In this document: positions 7,814 through 17,014 of the stretch, piece by piece
Layout: every line of letters starts with the position of its first letter
Position numbering within the stretch: the first letter of the stretch is position 1
Assembly (NCBI RefSeq): GCF_000282115.1
Contig: NZ_AKJY01000012.1
Span: forward strand, 62,001 to 126,000
Direction of reading: 5' to 3'
DNA from: Chryseobacterium populi
GTDB lineage: Bacteria; Bacteroidota; Bacteroidia; Flavobacteriales; Weeksellaceae
Length of the DNA stretch: 64,000 nt
The notes under the pieces: generated by a model
Told to the model about the DNA's origin: nothing
Databases searched by the model: none
The model's input: the letters and a program-made list of their open reading frames with translations, nothing else
Position numbers and translations under genes: made by a program

Positions 7814-9277
7814 ATGCTTAAACAACATTTACAACTCAAGTTAGGACAGAAATTAGCGCCTCAGCAAATCCAGTTGATGAAGTTGATCCAACTTCATACA
7901 TTGGAGTTTGAAGAGGAATTGGAGAGAGAGTTAGAAGAAAACCCGGCACTGGAAATTGTAAAGGAAGAATCTAAAGAAGATGAATATTCTTCCCTGGAAG
8001 ATACTTATGAAAGTGAAGGTACGGAAAGCATTGAAACTGATTTTGATGTGAATGAATATATTTATGATGATGAGCCGAGCTATAAAACGGCATCAAGCAA
8101 TTATTCAGCCGATGATGAAGAATTTGATAATGAAAGTCTTTTAACGGAAGGGCAGTCTTTATACGATTATCTGCTGGAGCAGATTCACCTTGCCAATATC
8201 CATGAAGAAGATGTAAAGATTGCGGAATATATTATCGGAAATTTAGATACAGACGGATATTTAAGAAGGGAAATAAAGTCGATCGTTGATGATCTTGCTT
8301 TTTCACAGGGGATTTATACAACTAAAGAAAAAGTGGATGATATCCTGGAAAACTACGTGCAGAAACTGGATCCGCCGGGAGTGGGAGCAAGAGGTTTACA
8401 GGAATGCCTTTTACTGCAGATTGAGAAAAAAGTAAGCTCGGATAAAGCCGTTTCTTTAGCAGCCAATATTCTGAGGCACCAGTTTGATGCCCTTACGAAC
8501 AAGCATTATAATAAAATCATTCAGAAGTATGATATTGATGAAGAAGATTTAAAAGATGCATTGGAAGAGATTTCAAAACTTTCTCCTAAAGTAGGCGGTA
8601 ATTTTGATACCCAGACAATTACGATCAACCAGGAGATTATTCCGGATTTTGTCATTCAGGTGAAAGACGGAACGGTAATTCCTATGTTGAACAGTAAAAA
8701 TGCTCCGACTTTAAGGGTTTCCGAAGAATATAAAGATATTCTGACCACTTATTCACATGATAAAAATTCATCTGAGCATAAGCAGGCCGCTTTGTTTATC
8801 AAGCAAAAACTGGATGCGGCAAAATGGTATATTGATGCCATCAACCAGCGTCAGAATACTTTGTTACAGACGATTACCGCTATCGTTAAATTTCAGAAAG
8901 ATTATTTCATCACCGGTGATGAAAAATCATTAAAGCCAATGATCCTGAAAGACGTTGCAGATATTACAGGCTTTGATATTTCCACGATTTCAAGGGTGGT
9001 TAAAAGTAAATATGCAGATACCCCGAACGGGATTGTTTATCTTAAAGATTTATTTTCCGACAGTTTAACGAATGACGATGGTGAAGAGGTTTCTACAAAA
9101 GAGATCAAAACCCATCTTCAGGAAGTGATCAGCAAGGAAAACAAAAGAAAACCGCTTACCGATGATGCATTGGTAGTGATCCTGAAAGAGCAGGGCTACA
9201 ATATTGCGCGGAGAACCATTGCAAAATATAGGGAACAGCTTAATATTCCTGTAGCGAGATTAAGAAAAGAACTTTAA
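7814..9277 (+). CDS. rpoN: RNA polymerase sigma-54 factor
   Basis: Sigma-54 directs RNA polymerase to -24/-12 promoters that need an AAA+ activator. The 487 residues show the whole family layout. Region I is Gln-rich (LGQKLAPQQIQLMKLIQLHT). Region II is long and acidic (residues ~50-115). Then come the core-binding domain, a helix-turn-helix (DVADITGFDISTISRVV) and the terminal RpoN box, ARRTIAKYREQLNIP. It is flanked by terminators on both sides, so it appears monocistronic. No activator gene is in the window. Confidence 0.97.
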   Translation: MLKQHLQLKLGQKLAPQQIQLMKLIQLHTLEFEEELERELEENPALEIVKEESKEDEYSSLEDTYESEGTESIETDFDVNEYIYDDEPSYKTASSNYSADDEEFDNESLLTEGQSLYDYLLEQIHLANIHEEDVKIAEYIIGNLDTDGYLRREIKSIVDDLAFSQGIYTTKEKVDDILENYVQKLDPPGVGARGLQECLLLQIEKKVSSDKAVSLAANILRHQFDALTNKHYNKIIQKYDIDEEDLKDALEEISKLSPKVGGNFDTQTITINQEIIPDFVIQVKDGTVIPMLNSKNAPTLRVSEEYKDILTTYSHDKNSSEHKQAALFIKQKLDAAKWYIDAINQRQNTLLQTITAIVKFQKDYFITGDEKSLKPMILKDVADITGFDISTISRVVKSKYADTPNGIVYLKDLFSDSLTNDDGEEVSTKEIKTHLQEVISKENKRKPLTDDALVVILKEQGYNIARRTIAKYREQLNIPVARLRKEL

Positions 9278-9280
9278 ATA

Positions 9281-9310
9281 AAAAAGCATTTCAATCTGAA
9301 ATGCTTTTTT
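9281..9310. terminator. Bidirectional terminator, rpoN / acyl-CoA synthetase
   Basis: The 13-bp stem has AAAAAGCATTTCA (9281-9293) pairing with TGAAATGCTTTTT (from 9297) around a 3-base loop. A and T runs flank it, so it can serve both convergent genes. Confidence 0.9.
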
Positions 9311-9322
9311 ATTGGTTTAAAT

Positions 9323-10942
9323 TTATCTGATATTATCCAGCCCCAATTCTTTCATAGAAATTTCACGCATTTCCACTTTTCTGATTTTTCCGGAAATGGT
9401 CATTGGAAATTCATCAACAAATTTCCAGTATTTTGGGACTTTATAATGGGCAATTCTTCCTTTACAATAATCGAGAAGTTCATTTTCCGTTATCTCAAAG
9501 CCCTTCCTTATTTTTACCCAGGCCATTACTTCCTCACCAAATTTTTCACTTGGTACCCCGATAATCTGTACATCGAGAATATTACGATAAGTATACAGGA
9601 AATCTTCAATTTCTTTAGGCGAAATATTTTCCCCGCCACGGATGATCAGGTCTTTGATCCTGCCGGAAATGGTAATATAGCCCTCATCATCCATTACAGC
9701 CAGATCACCGGTATGCATCCATCTTGCATCATCCAGTACTTTTCCGGTGTTTTCAGGATCGTTCCAGTATTTCAGCATGACAGAATAGCCCCTGGTACAG
9801 AGCTCTCCGTGTTCTCCACGGTTGACTACTTTTCCGTTTTCATTGATGATTTTTATTTCAAGGTGGTCCTGAACAGTTCCCACAGTGCTTACCTGCTTTT
9901 CAAGAGACGTCCCGATTAAAGTCTGAGTGGAAACCGGGGAGGTTTCCGTCATTCCGTAGCAGATACTCATTTCTTTAATATTCATCAGGTTTTCCACTTT
10001 TTTCATGATCTCTGGCGGGCATACAGAGCCGGCCATCACCCCGGTTCTCAGACTTGAAAAATCATAGGTTTCAAAATCTTTTACGGCCAGCTCGGCAATA
10101 AACATAGTAGGAACACCATACAAAGATGTACATTTTTCATCTGAAACAACTTTCAATGTAATATCCGGATCAAAGCTGTCATTCGGGATCACAATACACG
10201 CACCGTGGACTGTACAGCATATATTTCCAATCACCATTCCAAAGCAGTGATAAAATGGAACGGGAATGCAGACCCGGTCTTTTTCAGTATAATTCAGCCG
10301 TATCCCGATAAAATATCCGTTATTCAGGATATTGTGGTGGGAAAGGGTAACACCTTTCGGAAATCCGGTAGTTCCGGAAGTATATTGAATATTTACTGGA
10401 TCATCAAAATCAACTTTGTCTTCAATGCTGTGTAGTAATTCGTCAGGAATATGTTCACCGTTTTTCAGAAACCGTTCCCAATTGTCATCGAAAAAAATTT
10501 CTTCTTCAAGATTCGGGCAGACTTCTTTGGCATATTCCACCATTTCTTTATAATTACTGTTCTTAAAATATAAAGAGGAAAAAATAAACCTGATTTCGGA
10601 TTGATTGAGAACATAGGTAAGCTCATGGGTCCTGTAAGCAGGATTAATGTTTACCAGGATTGTTCCTATCCTTGCCGTGGCATATTGCAGCAATACCCAT
10701 TCATATCTGTTGGAAGACCAGATTCCGATTCTGTCCCCGGAATTTGCTCCTAAATGGATAAGGGCTTTAGCGACTGCAGTTGTCTGATTGTAAAATTCTC
10801 TGTAAGTGGCACGGTAATTCTGATGTACGGAAATCAGTGCTTTCTGGTCAGGATATTTTTCAGCGGTTTCTTTTAAATTGTTTCCTATTGTTTGTCCTAA
10901 GAGAGGAATATCCGAAGCTCCGGATACGTAAGATAAAGCCAT
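9323..10942 (-). CDS. AMP-binding acyl-CoA synthetase
   Basis: A 539-residue adenylate-forming enzyme that probably activates a fatty acid to its CoA thioester with ATP. The P-loop motif is YTSGTTGFPKGVTLSH at about residues 188-203. The A5 motif is YGMTETSPV, A7 is MHTGDLAVMDDEGY, and the C-terminal catalytic lysine lies in PMTISGKIRKVE. The fit is best to medium-chain FadD-like enzymes used in beta-oxidation, though chain length is not readable from sequence. It is monocistronic, with 61 bases separating its start from the upstream gene. Confidence 0.93.
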   Translation of the reverse strand: MALSYVSGASDIPLLGQTIGNNLKETAEKYPDQKALISVHQNYRATYREFYNQTTAVAKALIHLGANSGDRIGIWSSNRYEWVLLQYATARIGTILVNINPAYRTHELTYVLNQSEIRFIFSSLYFKNSNYKEMVEYAKEVCPNLEEEIFFDDNWERFLKNGEHIPDELLHSIEDKVDFDDPVNIQYTSGTTGFPKGVTLSHHNILNNGYFIGIRLNYTEKDRVCIPVPFYHCFGMVIGNICCTVHGACIVIPNDSFDPDITLKVVSDEKCTSLYGVPTMFIAELAVKDFETYDFSSLRTGVMAGSVCPPEIMKKVENLMNIKEMSICYGMTETSPVSTQTLIGTSLEKQVSTVGTVQDHLEIKIINENGKVVNRGEHGELCTRGYSVMLKYWNDPENTGKVLDDARWMHTGDLAVMDDEGYITISGRIKDLIIRGGENISPKEIEDFLYTYRNILDVQIIGVPSEKFGEEVMAWVKIRKGFEITENELLDYCKGRIAHYKVPKYWKFVDEFPMTISGKIRKVEMREISMKELGLDNIR

Positions 10943-11003
10943 AATAAAAGATTTGGTTAATTAAAATTAACAAATAAATCTCTAAAATAAGGGCAATGAA
11001 ACT

Positions 11004-11678
11004 TTAATTTTCCTGGGATTCGATGTCTTTCAGCTGCTTTAGGTTTTTATCCAATCTTTTCATGATAATTCCGTAAACCAATCTGTAATATATCCAAACC
11101 AGGAAAACACTCATGGCTGTACTTACTACAATACCAATAATGAAACCGATAAGTGAGGAGCCGGTAACCTCAATATTCTGAGTATTGAGGATATAAAATA
11201 TAAAGACCGTAAAAATTGACGTAAAAGCAATTAATAAAGCGATGTTGATTAAGATAAAGGCATTCACCGTTTTTTTGAACTGAATGATTCTTATGATAAA
11301 CTGTTTTAAATTTTCTTCAATTTTTATTTGTTTGTAATTCTGATAGAACTTATAAACAAAATAGGCGGTAACTGATAAGCTTAAAACTTTTAATGCCAGA
11401 TAGATATTGTCGAAAGAATTTTCAAGTTCAGGAGTTCTTTTTGCTCCCATTCTTTCTAAAATATTAAGGAAACTATTAGATTCTTTACCCTGTATAATGT
11501 AAAATAATCCTAAAATAGTAAAGAACAAAAATTCTGCGACGCTGATCCAATAAATATATTTCACATAATTACGTGATTTCTTATTCAGCATCTGAAGGAT
11601 CTCATTGTTGTCGTATTTTTGCTGAACAGGTTGTTCCTGCCAAGTTTTCTTAAAGTTGTCTAAATCAAATTCAGGCAT
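11004..11678 (-). CDS. Membrane protein paired with ECF sigma factor
   Basis: A 224-residue protein with a ~35-residue soluble N-terminus (MPEFDLDNFKKTWQEQP) followed by four hydrophobic segments, and a charged C-terminus. It overlaps the sigma factor gene upstream by 8 bases and must be co-translated with it. Overlap with an ECF sigma gene and the soluble-then-membrane layout suggest an anti-sigma or sensor role, but no known anti-sigma domain (such as a zinc motif) is visible. The function is inferred from context only. Confidence 0.7.
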   Translation of the reverse strand: MPEFDLDNFKKTWQEQPVQQKYDNNEILQMLNKKSRNYVKYIYWISVAEFLFFTILGLFYIIQGKESNSFLNILERMGAKRTPELENSFDNIYLALKVLSLSVTAYFVYKFYQNYKQIKIEENLKQFIIRIIQFKKTVNAFILINIALLIAFTSIFTVFIFYILNTQNIEVTGSSLIGFIIGIVVSTAMSVFLVWIYYRLVYGIIMKRLDKNLKQLKDIESQEN

Positions 11679-12162
11679 ATTTTTCCATCTGTTCTTTAAG
11701 GGTTTTCTTTAATCTGTTCATCTTCACACGTGCATTTACTTCGGTGATCCCGAGGTTTTCTGCGATATCCTTATAAGGCAAATCATCCAGGTACATCATG
11801 ACAATAGCTCTTTCTACATTCGGTAAAGTTTTGATTACGGTGTACAAAAGAGAAATCTGCTGCTGTTTATCATCATCTTCCTCCAGAAAGTCCCTGTGAT
11901 TGATATCCAGTTCGTTGGTAGGAAGGCTTTTGCTTTTTTTTCTGAAAAGGGTAATGGCTGTATTAAGGGCTACACGGTACATCCATGTAGAAATTTTTGA
12001 ATTTCCTTTAAAAGAATCGTAGCTTCTCCAAAGCTGTAAAACGATTTCCTGAAAAAGATCTTCCTCATCTTCCAGAGAATTGGTATATAAACGCGAAACC
12101 TTGATAATCAATCCCTGATTATCTTTGATGAGTTGCGCAAATTCTTTTTCTTTAGAAGCCAA
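11671..12162 (-). CDS. ECF RNA polymerase sigma factor
   Basis: A 163-residue sigma-70 family ECF factor with only regions 2 and 4. Region 2 includes DEEDLFQEIVLQLWRSYDSF and STWMYRVALNTAI. Region 4 includes IVMMYLDDLPYKDIAENLGI followed by TEVNARVKMNRLKK. The start codon is TTG (MASKEKEFAQL). No in-frame ATG is found upstream before a stop, and the first internal Met lies inside region 2, so TTG is the best start. It overlaps the downstream membrane protein by 8 bases, which is probably its regulator. Confidence 0.93.
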   Translation of the reverse strand: MASKEKEFAQLIKDNQGLIIKVSRLYTNSLEDEEDLFQEIVLQLWRSYDSFKGNSKISTWMYRVALNTAITLFRKKSKSLPTNELDINHRDFLEEDDDKQQQISLLYTVIKTLPNVERAIVMMYLDDLPYKDIAENLGITEVNARVKMNRLKKTLKEQMEKYA

Positions 12163-12211
12163 AATAGATTTATAATGGCACGAAGATAATAATAATACGT
12201 TAATTGATGAA

Positions 12212-12315
12212 TAGTTATGAATTATAAATTATAAGTTATGAATTTTGATGGCTGATTTTCCTTTCTTTTTAAAGATTTACCAGGCTGGGAACTCATAATT
12301 TATAACTCATAACTA
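12212..12315. repeat. Imperfect inverted repeat upstream of rnpB
   Basis: Two 26-base arms, 12212-12237 and 12290-12315, are inverted copies with 24 of 26 matches and a 52-base centre. The right arm is identical base for base to 33476-33501, so this is a dispersed intergenic repeat. It lies within the 170-base gap between the sigma factor and rnpB, and the right arm overlaps the region where the rnpB -33 element should lie. Confidence 0.75.
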
Positions 12316-12320
12316 ATTTG

Positions 12321-12328
12321 TATCTTTG
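12321..12328 (+). promoter_or_regulatory. -7 promoter element of rnpB
   Basis: TATCTTTG lies 5 bases before the 5' strand of the RNase P RNA P1 helix, exactly where a -7 element should be. Confidence 0.75.
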
Positions 12329-12332
12329 CACC

Positions 12333-12657
12333 CACGAGAAAGTCGGCTTGTTGATCTCTGTTTTGGCAGAGGTAGGAAAGTCCGGACACCACAGAGCAGC
12401 AAAGCGGATAACATCCGTCACCCGTGAGGGTAGGACAAGTGCAACAGAAAGCAGGTACAGTTCGGCTGTAGTGAAACCAGGTAAACTCTTTGCGGTGCAA
12501 TGGTAAGTATATCGGTTCTTTTCAGCAATGAAAATAGGAGTTGCTCGCTCTGAAAACCGAGGGGTAATCAGCTAAAGTTTTGCAGTAATGTAAAGCGCAG
12601 ATAAATAACAGGCACTTCTTTCAGGAGTACAGAATCCGGCTTATAGATTTTCTCGTG
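12333..12657 (+). ncRNA. rnpB: RNase P RNA component, bacterial class A
   Basis: This is the catalytic RNA of RNase P, which trims tRNA 5' leaders. The ends pair as helix P1: CACGAGAAA (12333-12341) with TTTCTCGTG (12649-12657). The conserved 5' core of P4 is present as GGTAGGAAAGTCCGGACACC, and the 3' core as ACAGAATCCGGCTTATAG. The ~325-base length suits a class A RNA. P1 is followed by TGATTTTTTTATTTT, so the last helix probably doubles as the terminator. Short open frames on both strands here are artefacts. Confidence 0.95.
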
Positions 12658-12663
12658 ATTTTT

Positions 12664-12687
12664 TTATTTTGGCGAGTGCCAAAATAA
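12664..12687. other. Perfect hairpin between rnpB and ppk2
   Basis: TTATTTTGGC (12664-12673) and GCCAAAATAA (12678-12687) form a 10-bp stem with a 4-base loop in the gap between two convergent genes. No T-run follows on either strand, so a terminator role is doubtful. RNA 3'-end protection is possible. Confidence 0.45.
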
Positions 12688-12697
12688 TCTGAGTGTC

Positions 12698-13567
12698 TTA
12701 TTCGTTTTCCAATGTTTTTTTAGCTTCCAGTAAACCTTGCCGATCTTTTTCAGAAAGCTGCGGATATTTCAGATTCATTTTTTCTAAGGTATCAATGATG
12801 ATCTGTATAGCTGCTACTCTTGCAAACCATTTATCATCTGCCGGCAATACATACCAGGGTGCATGGTCTTTGGAAGTTTCGTTAATAGCATTTTCGTAAG
12901 CTTGCATGTATTGATCAAAGAGGGCTCTTTCAGGAAGGTCTCCGATAGAAAATTTCCAGTTTTTATCCTGTTCATTAATCCGGTCCAGAAGTCTTTGTTT
13001 TTGTTCTTTCTTAGAAACATTCAAAAATATTTTTACAACGGTAGTTCCGTTTTGGGAAAGATTTTTTTCAAAATTACGGATGCTTTCATACCTGTTTTCC
13101 CAGAATGTGCTGTCGAAATCTTTTATGGACTTCCAGGTTTTTTCACTGAGGTTATACTCAGGATGTACTTTACAAACCAATACACTTTCATAGTGTGAAC
13201 GGTTGAAGATACCGATCATGCCTTTTTGAGGCAGTGCCAGATAATGTCTCCATAAAAAATCGTGGGAATATTCTTTTGAGCTTGGTGTTTTAAAACTTGT
13301 CACATTACATCCCTGAGGATTTACCCCTCCGAATACATGCTCAATTAAGCTGTCTTTTCCCGCGGCATCCATTGCCTGAAGAACAACGAGAAGAGATTGG
13401 CTTCCGTCTGCATATAATTTTTCCTGAAGCTCACGAAGTTTTTCTTTCTCTGCAATTAATAACTGGGCTCCTTCTTCTTTGGTGAGCTTACCATTGTATT
13501 CTGTTGAAGTTTTTTTTATTGAAAATTTTCCTTTTACCAGGAAATCATCTGAGAAATTGGTGTCCAT
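12698..13567 (-). CDS. PPK2-family polyphosphate:nucleotide phosphotransferase
   Basis: A 289-residue cytoplasmic enzyme that uses polyphosphate to phosphorylate a nucleotide (or the reverse). The Walker A region reads MDAAGKDSLIEHVFGGVNPQ, Walker B is GIFNRSHYESVLV, and the lid region carries KIFLNVSKKEQKQRLLDR. These are the defining PPK2 features. Whether AMP, ADP or both are accepted cannot be read with confidence. It runs convergently to rnpB and lies downstream of the DUF1573 gene, from which it is separated by a terminator. Confidence 0.93.
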   Translation of the reverse strand: MDTNFSDDFLVKGKFSIKKTSTEYNGKLTKEEGAQLLIAEKEKLRELQEKLYADGSQSLLVVLQAMDAAGKDSLIEHVFGGVNPQGCNVTSFKTPSSKEYSHDFLWRHYLALPQKGMIGIFNRSHYESVLVCKVHPEYNLSEKTWKSIKDFDSTFWENRYESIRNFEKNLSQNGTTVVKIFLNVSKKEQKQRLLDRINEQDKNWKFSIGDLPERALFDQYMQAYENAINETSKDHAPWYVLPADDKWFARVAAIQIIIDTLEKMNLKYPQLSEKDRQGLLEAKKTLENE

Positions 13568-13673
13568 AGATTGATTATAATTTAATTAATGATGACTCAT
13601 TTTATTTCTAAATTAATGTTTAGCTGTAAGTGTAAATATCTAAAGCCTGATATCTTACTTCAACATAAATATA

Positions 13674-13701
13674 ATAAAAAACCGCCTCAACGAGACGGTT
13701 T
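13674..13701 (-). terminator. Terminator of the DUF1573 gene
   Basis: On the minus strand a stem AAACCGTCTC / GAGGCGGTTT with one mismatch and loop GTT is followed by six T. Confidence 0.85.
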
Positions 13702-13722
13702 CTTTATTTTTTTGAGTAAAGA

Positions 13723-14190
13723 TTACTTCACAGCGGCAACTTTTTTAGCTTGTTTTGCAGCTTTCTTAGCAGCTTTTATTTCCGATTTAGTTTCTACTTT
13801 TGGAGCAGCAGCTACCTCAGGAGCATTAGCGTCTACGTTACCTTTAATATAGATTACGCTTCTGCTGTTGGCAGGGTCGTTAGAGAATACTTCAATCATT
13901 TTGTTGAATCCTCCGTTAAGAGCTGTGTTGTATCCAACTTTGATTTTAGCAGATTTCCCGGGCATGATTGGGTCTGTGCTGAATTCAGGAGTTGTACATC
14001 CACAAGATGGTTTTACGTTTGAAATTACCAAAGGCTTATCACCAGTGTTAGTTACTGTGAAAAATCTGGTACCGTCAGAGCTGGGCTTAATAGTACCATA
14101 ATCGAAAGTCGTTTTATCAAAAGTGATAGTTTGTGCAGATGCCAAAGCAAATGTCCCGAATAATGCAATTCCTGCAATTAATTTTTTCAT
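13723..14190 (-). CDS. Exported DUF1573 protein
   Basis: A 155-residue exported protein. The start at 14190 is chosen because it gives signal peptide MKKLIAGIALFGTFALASA; the frame extends to 14235 without support. The mature part is an immunoglobulin-like DUF1573 domain with the typical FDYGTIKPSSDGTRFFTVTN and the conserved Cys pair in PSCGCTTPEF. The C-terminus is a Lys/Ala-rich tail (AAKKAAKQAKKVA), unusual for a secreted protein and probably disordered. The family is abundant in Bacteroidetes and its function is unknown. It is divergent from valS. Confidence 0.85.
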   Translation of the reverse strand: MKKLIAGIALFGTFALASAQTITFDKTTFDYGTIKPSSDGTRFFTVTNTGDKPLVISNVKPSCGCTTPEFSTDPIMPGKSAKIKVGYNTALNGGFNKMIEVFSNDPANSRSVIYIKGNVDANAPEVAAAPKVETKSEIKAAKKAAKQAKKVAAVK

Positions 14191-14232
14191 ATTCTTGAAT
14201 GTTAATATGTTTGTTAGATAAATTTTGAAAAA

Positions 14233-14240
14233 CAAAGTTA
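14233..14240 (-). promoter_or_regulatory. -7 promoter element of the DUF1573 gene
   Basis: On the minus strand this reads TAACTTTG. It lies 43 bases upstream of the chosen ATG at 14190 and supports that start. Confidence 0.55.
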
Positions 14241-14282
14241 AAAATTATTTTAATTCATACTTAAAATTTTTTTTCTTTAGAC

Positions 14283-14290
14283 TATTTTTG
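14283..14290 (+). promoter_or_regulatory. -7 promoter element of valS
   Basis: TATTTTTG lies 28 bases upstream of the valS ATG. It fits TAnnTTTG, but the region is AT-rich and no clear -33 is seen. Confidence 0.5.
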
Positions 14291-14318
14291 CAAATTGTAA
14301 GCCAAAGAAATAGAATTT

Positions 14319-16934
14319 ATGCAGATTTCAGAAAAATATAATCCACAGGAAACAGAACAAAAATGGTACAGCTATTGGTTGGAAAACAAGTATTTCCATT
14401 CAGAGCCTAATGACAAACCACCCTATACTGTGGTAATTCCACCGCCAAATGTAACAGGGATTTTACACATGGGACATATGCTGAACAATACCATTCAGGA
14501 TGTTCTGGTCCGCCGTGCAAGAATGCAGGGCTTTAATGCCTGCTGGATTCCTGGAACAGACCACGCTTCAATCGCTACCGAAGCGAAAGTGGTTGCCAAG
14601 CTGAAATCTGAAGGAATCAGTAAATCAGATATTACCCGTGAGGAATTTTTGAAGCATGCATGGGAATGGACCAATAAGTATGGCGGAACGATCCTTGAGC
14701 AGCTGAAAAAACTGGGATGCTCCTGCGATTGGGACAGAACCCGTTTTACGATGGAAGAAAAACTTTCCCAGCAGGTGATAAGAAGCTTTGTTGATCTTTA
14801 TAACAAAGGTTTGATTTACAGAGGCTACAGAATGGTCAACTGGGATCCGGAAGCAAAGACCAATATTTCTGATGAGGAAGTAATATTTAAAGAACAGAAT
14901 GGAAAATTATATTTCCTTAAATATAAAATTGAAGGCTCGGAAGAATTCCTTTCTGTAGCAACCACACGTCCCGAAACTATTTTTGGAGATACTGCTGTTT
15001 GTATCAACCCACATGATGAGAGATACACTGGTCTGAAAGGTAAAAATGTAATTGTACCTATTGTAGACAGAGTGATTCCTATCATAGAAGATGAATATGT
15101 GGATATTGAATTCGGAACGGGTGCGTTGAAAATTACGCCGGCTCATGACATTAATGATTATGAAATAGGGCAGAAGCACCATTTGAAAATGATTGACGCT
15201 TTGGATGATGACGGAAACCTCAACGAGCACGGATTGCATTATGCCGGGAAAAACAGATTTGAGGTAAGAAAACAGATCGCAAAAGAGTTGGAGGAAAAAA
15301 ATCTTTTGTTAAAAGCAGAAGATTATGTGAATAAAGTGGGAACTTCCGAAAGAACAGGGGCTATAATTGAACCTAAAGTTTCGGTTCAGTGGTTCCTTAA
15401 AATGTCTGAAATTGCTAAACCTGCTTTGGATGTAGTAATGGATGATGAGGTAAAATTCTATCCCGAAAAGTTTAAGAATACTTATAAATACTGGATGGAA
15501 AATATCCGTGACTGGAATATTTCCCGTCAGCTGTGGTGGGGACAGCAGATCCCGGCATTCTATTATGGTGATGGGGAAAATGATTTTGTAGTTGCAGGAA
15601 CGAAAGAAGAAGCCTTAATTTTAGCCAGACAGAAAGTTAATGATGATCAACTGACCACTGACCACTTAAGACAAGATGAAGATGCTCTTGATACCTGGTT
15701 CTCATCATGGCTATGGCCAATGTCTGTATTCGACGGGCTGCTTGATCCTGAAAATAAGGATATTCAGTATTATTATCCTACTTCAGATCTTGTTACCGGT
15801 CCGGATATTATCTTTTTCTGGGTGGCCAGAATGATTATGGCCGGGTTGGAATACAGAAGAGAAGTTCCGTTCAAAAACGTTTATTTTACGGGAATTGTAA
15901 GAGATAAGCAGAGAAGGAAGATGTCAAAATCTTTAGGGAATTCTCCGGATCCGTTGGAACTTATGGATAAATATGGAGCAGATGGAGTTCGTGTTGGAAT
16001 TTTATTGAGTTCTGCAGCAGGAAATGATTTGCTGTTTGATGAAGACTTAATGCTTCAGGGAAGAAATTTCATGTCAAAGATTTGGAGTGCTTTCCGATTG
16101 ATCAATATGTGGAATCATGAAGATAAACCTGCAAACTCAACCGAAATACAGGCAATTGAATGGTTCGAAAACAAATTAAATAAAACTATCGCTGAAATTA
16201 ACGATCAGTTTGAAAAATTCAGAATTTCTGATGCTTTACATTTGATCTATAAATTAATTTGGGATGATTTCTGTTCCTGGTATTTGGAAGCGATCAAACC
16301 TAATTATGGAGAAGGAATTTCTAAAGAAGTTTACAATAAAACAGTTGCTCTTTTTGAAGAATTAATGAAATTACTACATCCGTTCATGCCTTTCTTAACG
16401 GAAGAATTATGGCAAACAATTTCAGAAAGAAATATTGAAGATGCATTAATTATTGCGCAGCAGAAAAAAGCAGGAGAATTTAATGAAGATATCATTAAAA
16501 ACTTTGAAACTGCATCTGAAATTATTTCAGGGGTTAGAAATTACCGCCAGACAAAAGGAATTTCACCAAAAGAAGCAATTGAAGTTTTTACAAATGTTTC
16601 AGAATTTCCGAATGAATCTATAATTAAAAAATTAGCTAATGTTTCGGATGTTCATTTTGGAGAAAAAACAGATAAACCCAGTTTTACTTTCCTTGTCGGA
16701 TCCACCGAAATTTCGATTCCGTTAAGTGAAAACCTGGATTTAGGGGAAGAAAAAGAAAAAACGGAAGAAGAACTGAAATATTTGAAAGGATTCTTAATCT
16801 CTGTTGAAAAGAAACTTTCCAATGAAAAGTTTGTCGCCAATGCAAAGCCTGAAGTAGTAGAGGTTGAGCGCAAAAAACAAAAAGATGCGCAGGATAAAAT
16901 TGCCATTTTAGAAGACAAGCTGAAGAGTTTGTAA
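14319..16934 (+). CDS. valS: Valyl-tRNA synthetase
   Basis: A class Ia synthetase that charges tRNA-Val and edits mischarged Thr. The 871 residues are a normal length. The HIGH motif is PPPNVTGILHMGHM at residues 41-54. The KMSKS motif is RRKMSKSLGNSPDP near residue 534. The editing domain includes ATTRPETIFGDTAVCINP. The last ~70 residues form the usual C-terminal coiled-coil arm. It is monocistronic; the gap after it holds a GC-rich palindrome. Confidence 0.97.
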   Translation: MQISEKYNPQETEQKWYSYWLENKYFHSEPNDKPPYTVVIPPPNVTGILHMGHMLNNTIQDVLVRRARMQGFNACWIPGTDHASIATEAKVVAKLKSEGISKSDITREEFLKHAWEWTNKYGGTILEQLKKLGCSCDWDRTRFTMEEKLSQQVIRSFVDLYNKGLIYRGYRMVNWDPEAKTNISDEEVIFKEQNGKLYFLKYKIEGSEEFLSVATTRPETIFGDTAVCINPHDERYTGLKGKNVIVPIVDRVIPIIEDEYVDIEFGTGALKITPAHDINDYEIGQKHHLKMIDALDDDGNLNEHGLHYAGKNRFEVRKQIAKELEEKNLLLKAEDYVNKVGTSERTGAIIEPKVSVQWFLKMSEIAKPALDVVMDDEVKFYPEKFKNTYKYWMENIRDWNISRQLWWGQQIPAFYYGDGENDFVVAGTKEEALILARQKVNDDQLTTDHLRQDEDALDTWFSSWLWPMSVFDGLLDPENKDIQYYYPTSDLVTGPDIIFFWVARMIMAGLEYRREVPFKNVYFTGIVRDKQRRKMSKSLGNSPDPLELMDKYGADGVRVGILLSSAAGNDLLFDEDLMLQGRNFMSKIWSAFRLINMWNHEDKPANSTEIQAIEWFENKLNKTIAEINDQFEKFRISDALHLIYKLIWDDFCSWYLEAIKPNYGEGISKEVYNKTVALFEELMKLLHPFMPFLTEELWQTISERNIEDALIIAQQKKAGEFNEDIIKNFETASEIISGVRNYRQTKGISPKEAIEVFTNVSEFPNESIIKKLANVSDVHFGEKTDKPSFTFLVGSTEISIPLSENLDLGEEKEKTEEELKYLKGFLISVEKKLSNEKFVANAKPEVVEVERKKQKDAQDKIAILEDKLKSL

Positions 16935-16960
16935 ATCTGAGATAAATAAATTTGTCGGAA

Positions 16961-16990
16961 TGTCAGGCTGAGCATACGCTCAGCCTGACA
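16961..16990. repeat. REP-like perfect palindrome
   Basis: TGTCAGGCTGAGC (16961-16973) and GCTCAGCCTGACA (16978-16990) form a perfect 13-bp stem with loop ATAC. Its GC content stands out from the AT-rich surroundings. No T-run follows, so it is not a standard terminator. It sits between valS and the DUF4241 gene. Confidence 0.75.
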
Positions 16991-17014
16991 CAAATAAATG
17001 AATAGAATAGCGAA

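Noticed and set aside
12300-12506. Open frames on both strands of about 60-66 codons
   Set aside because: They lie inside the RNase P RNA gene, whose conserved cores and P1 pairing explain the sequence.
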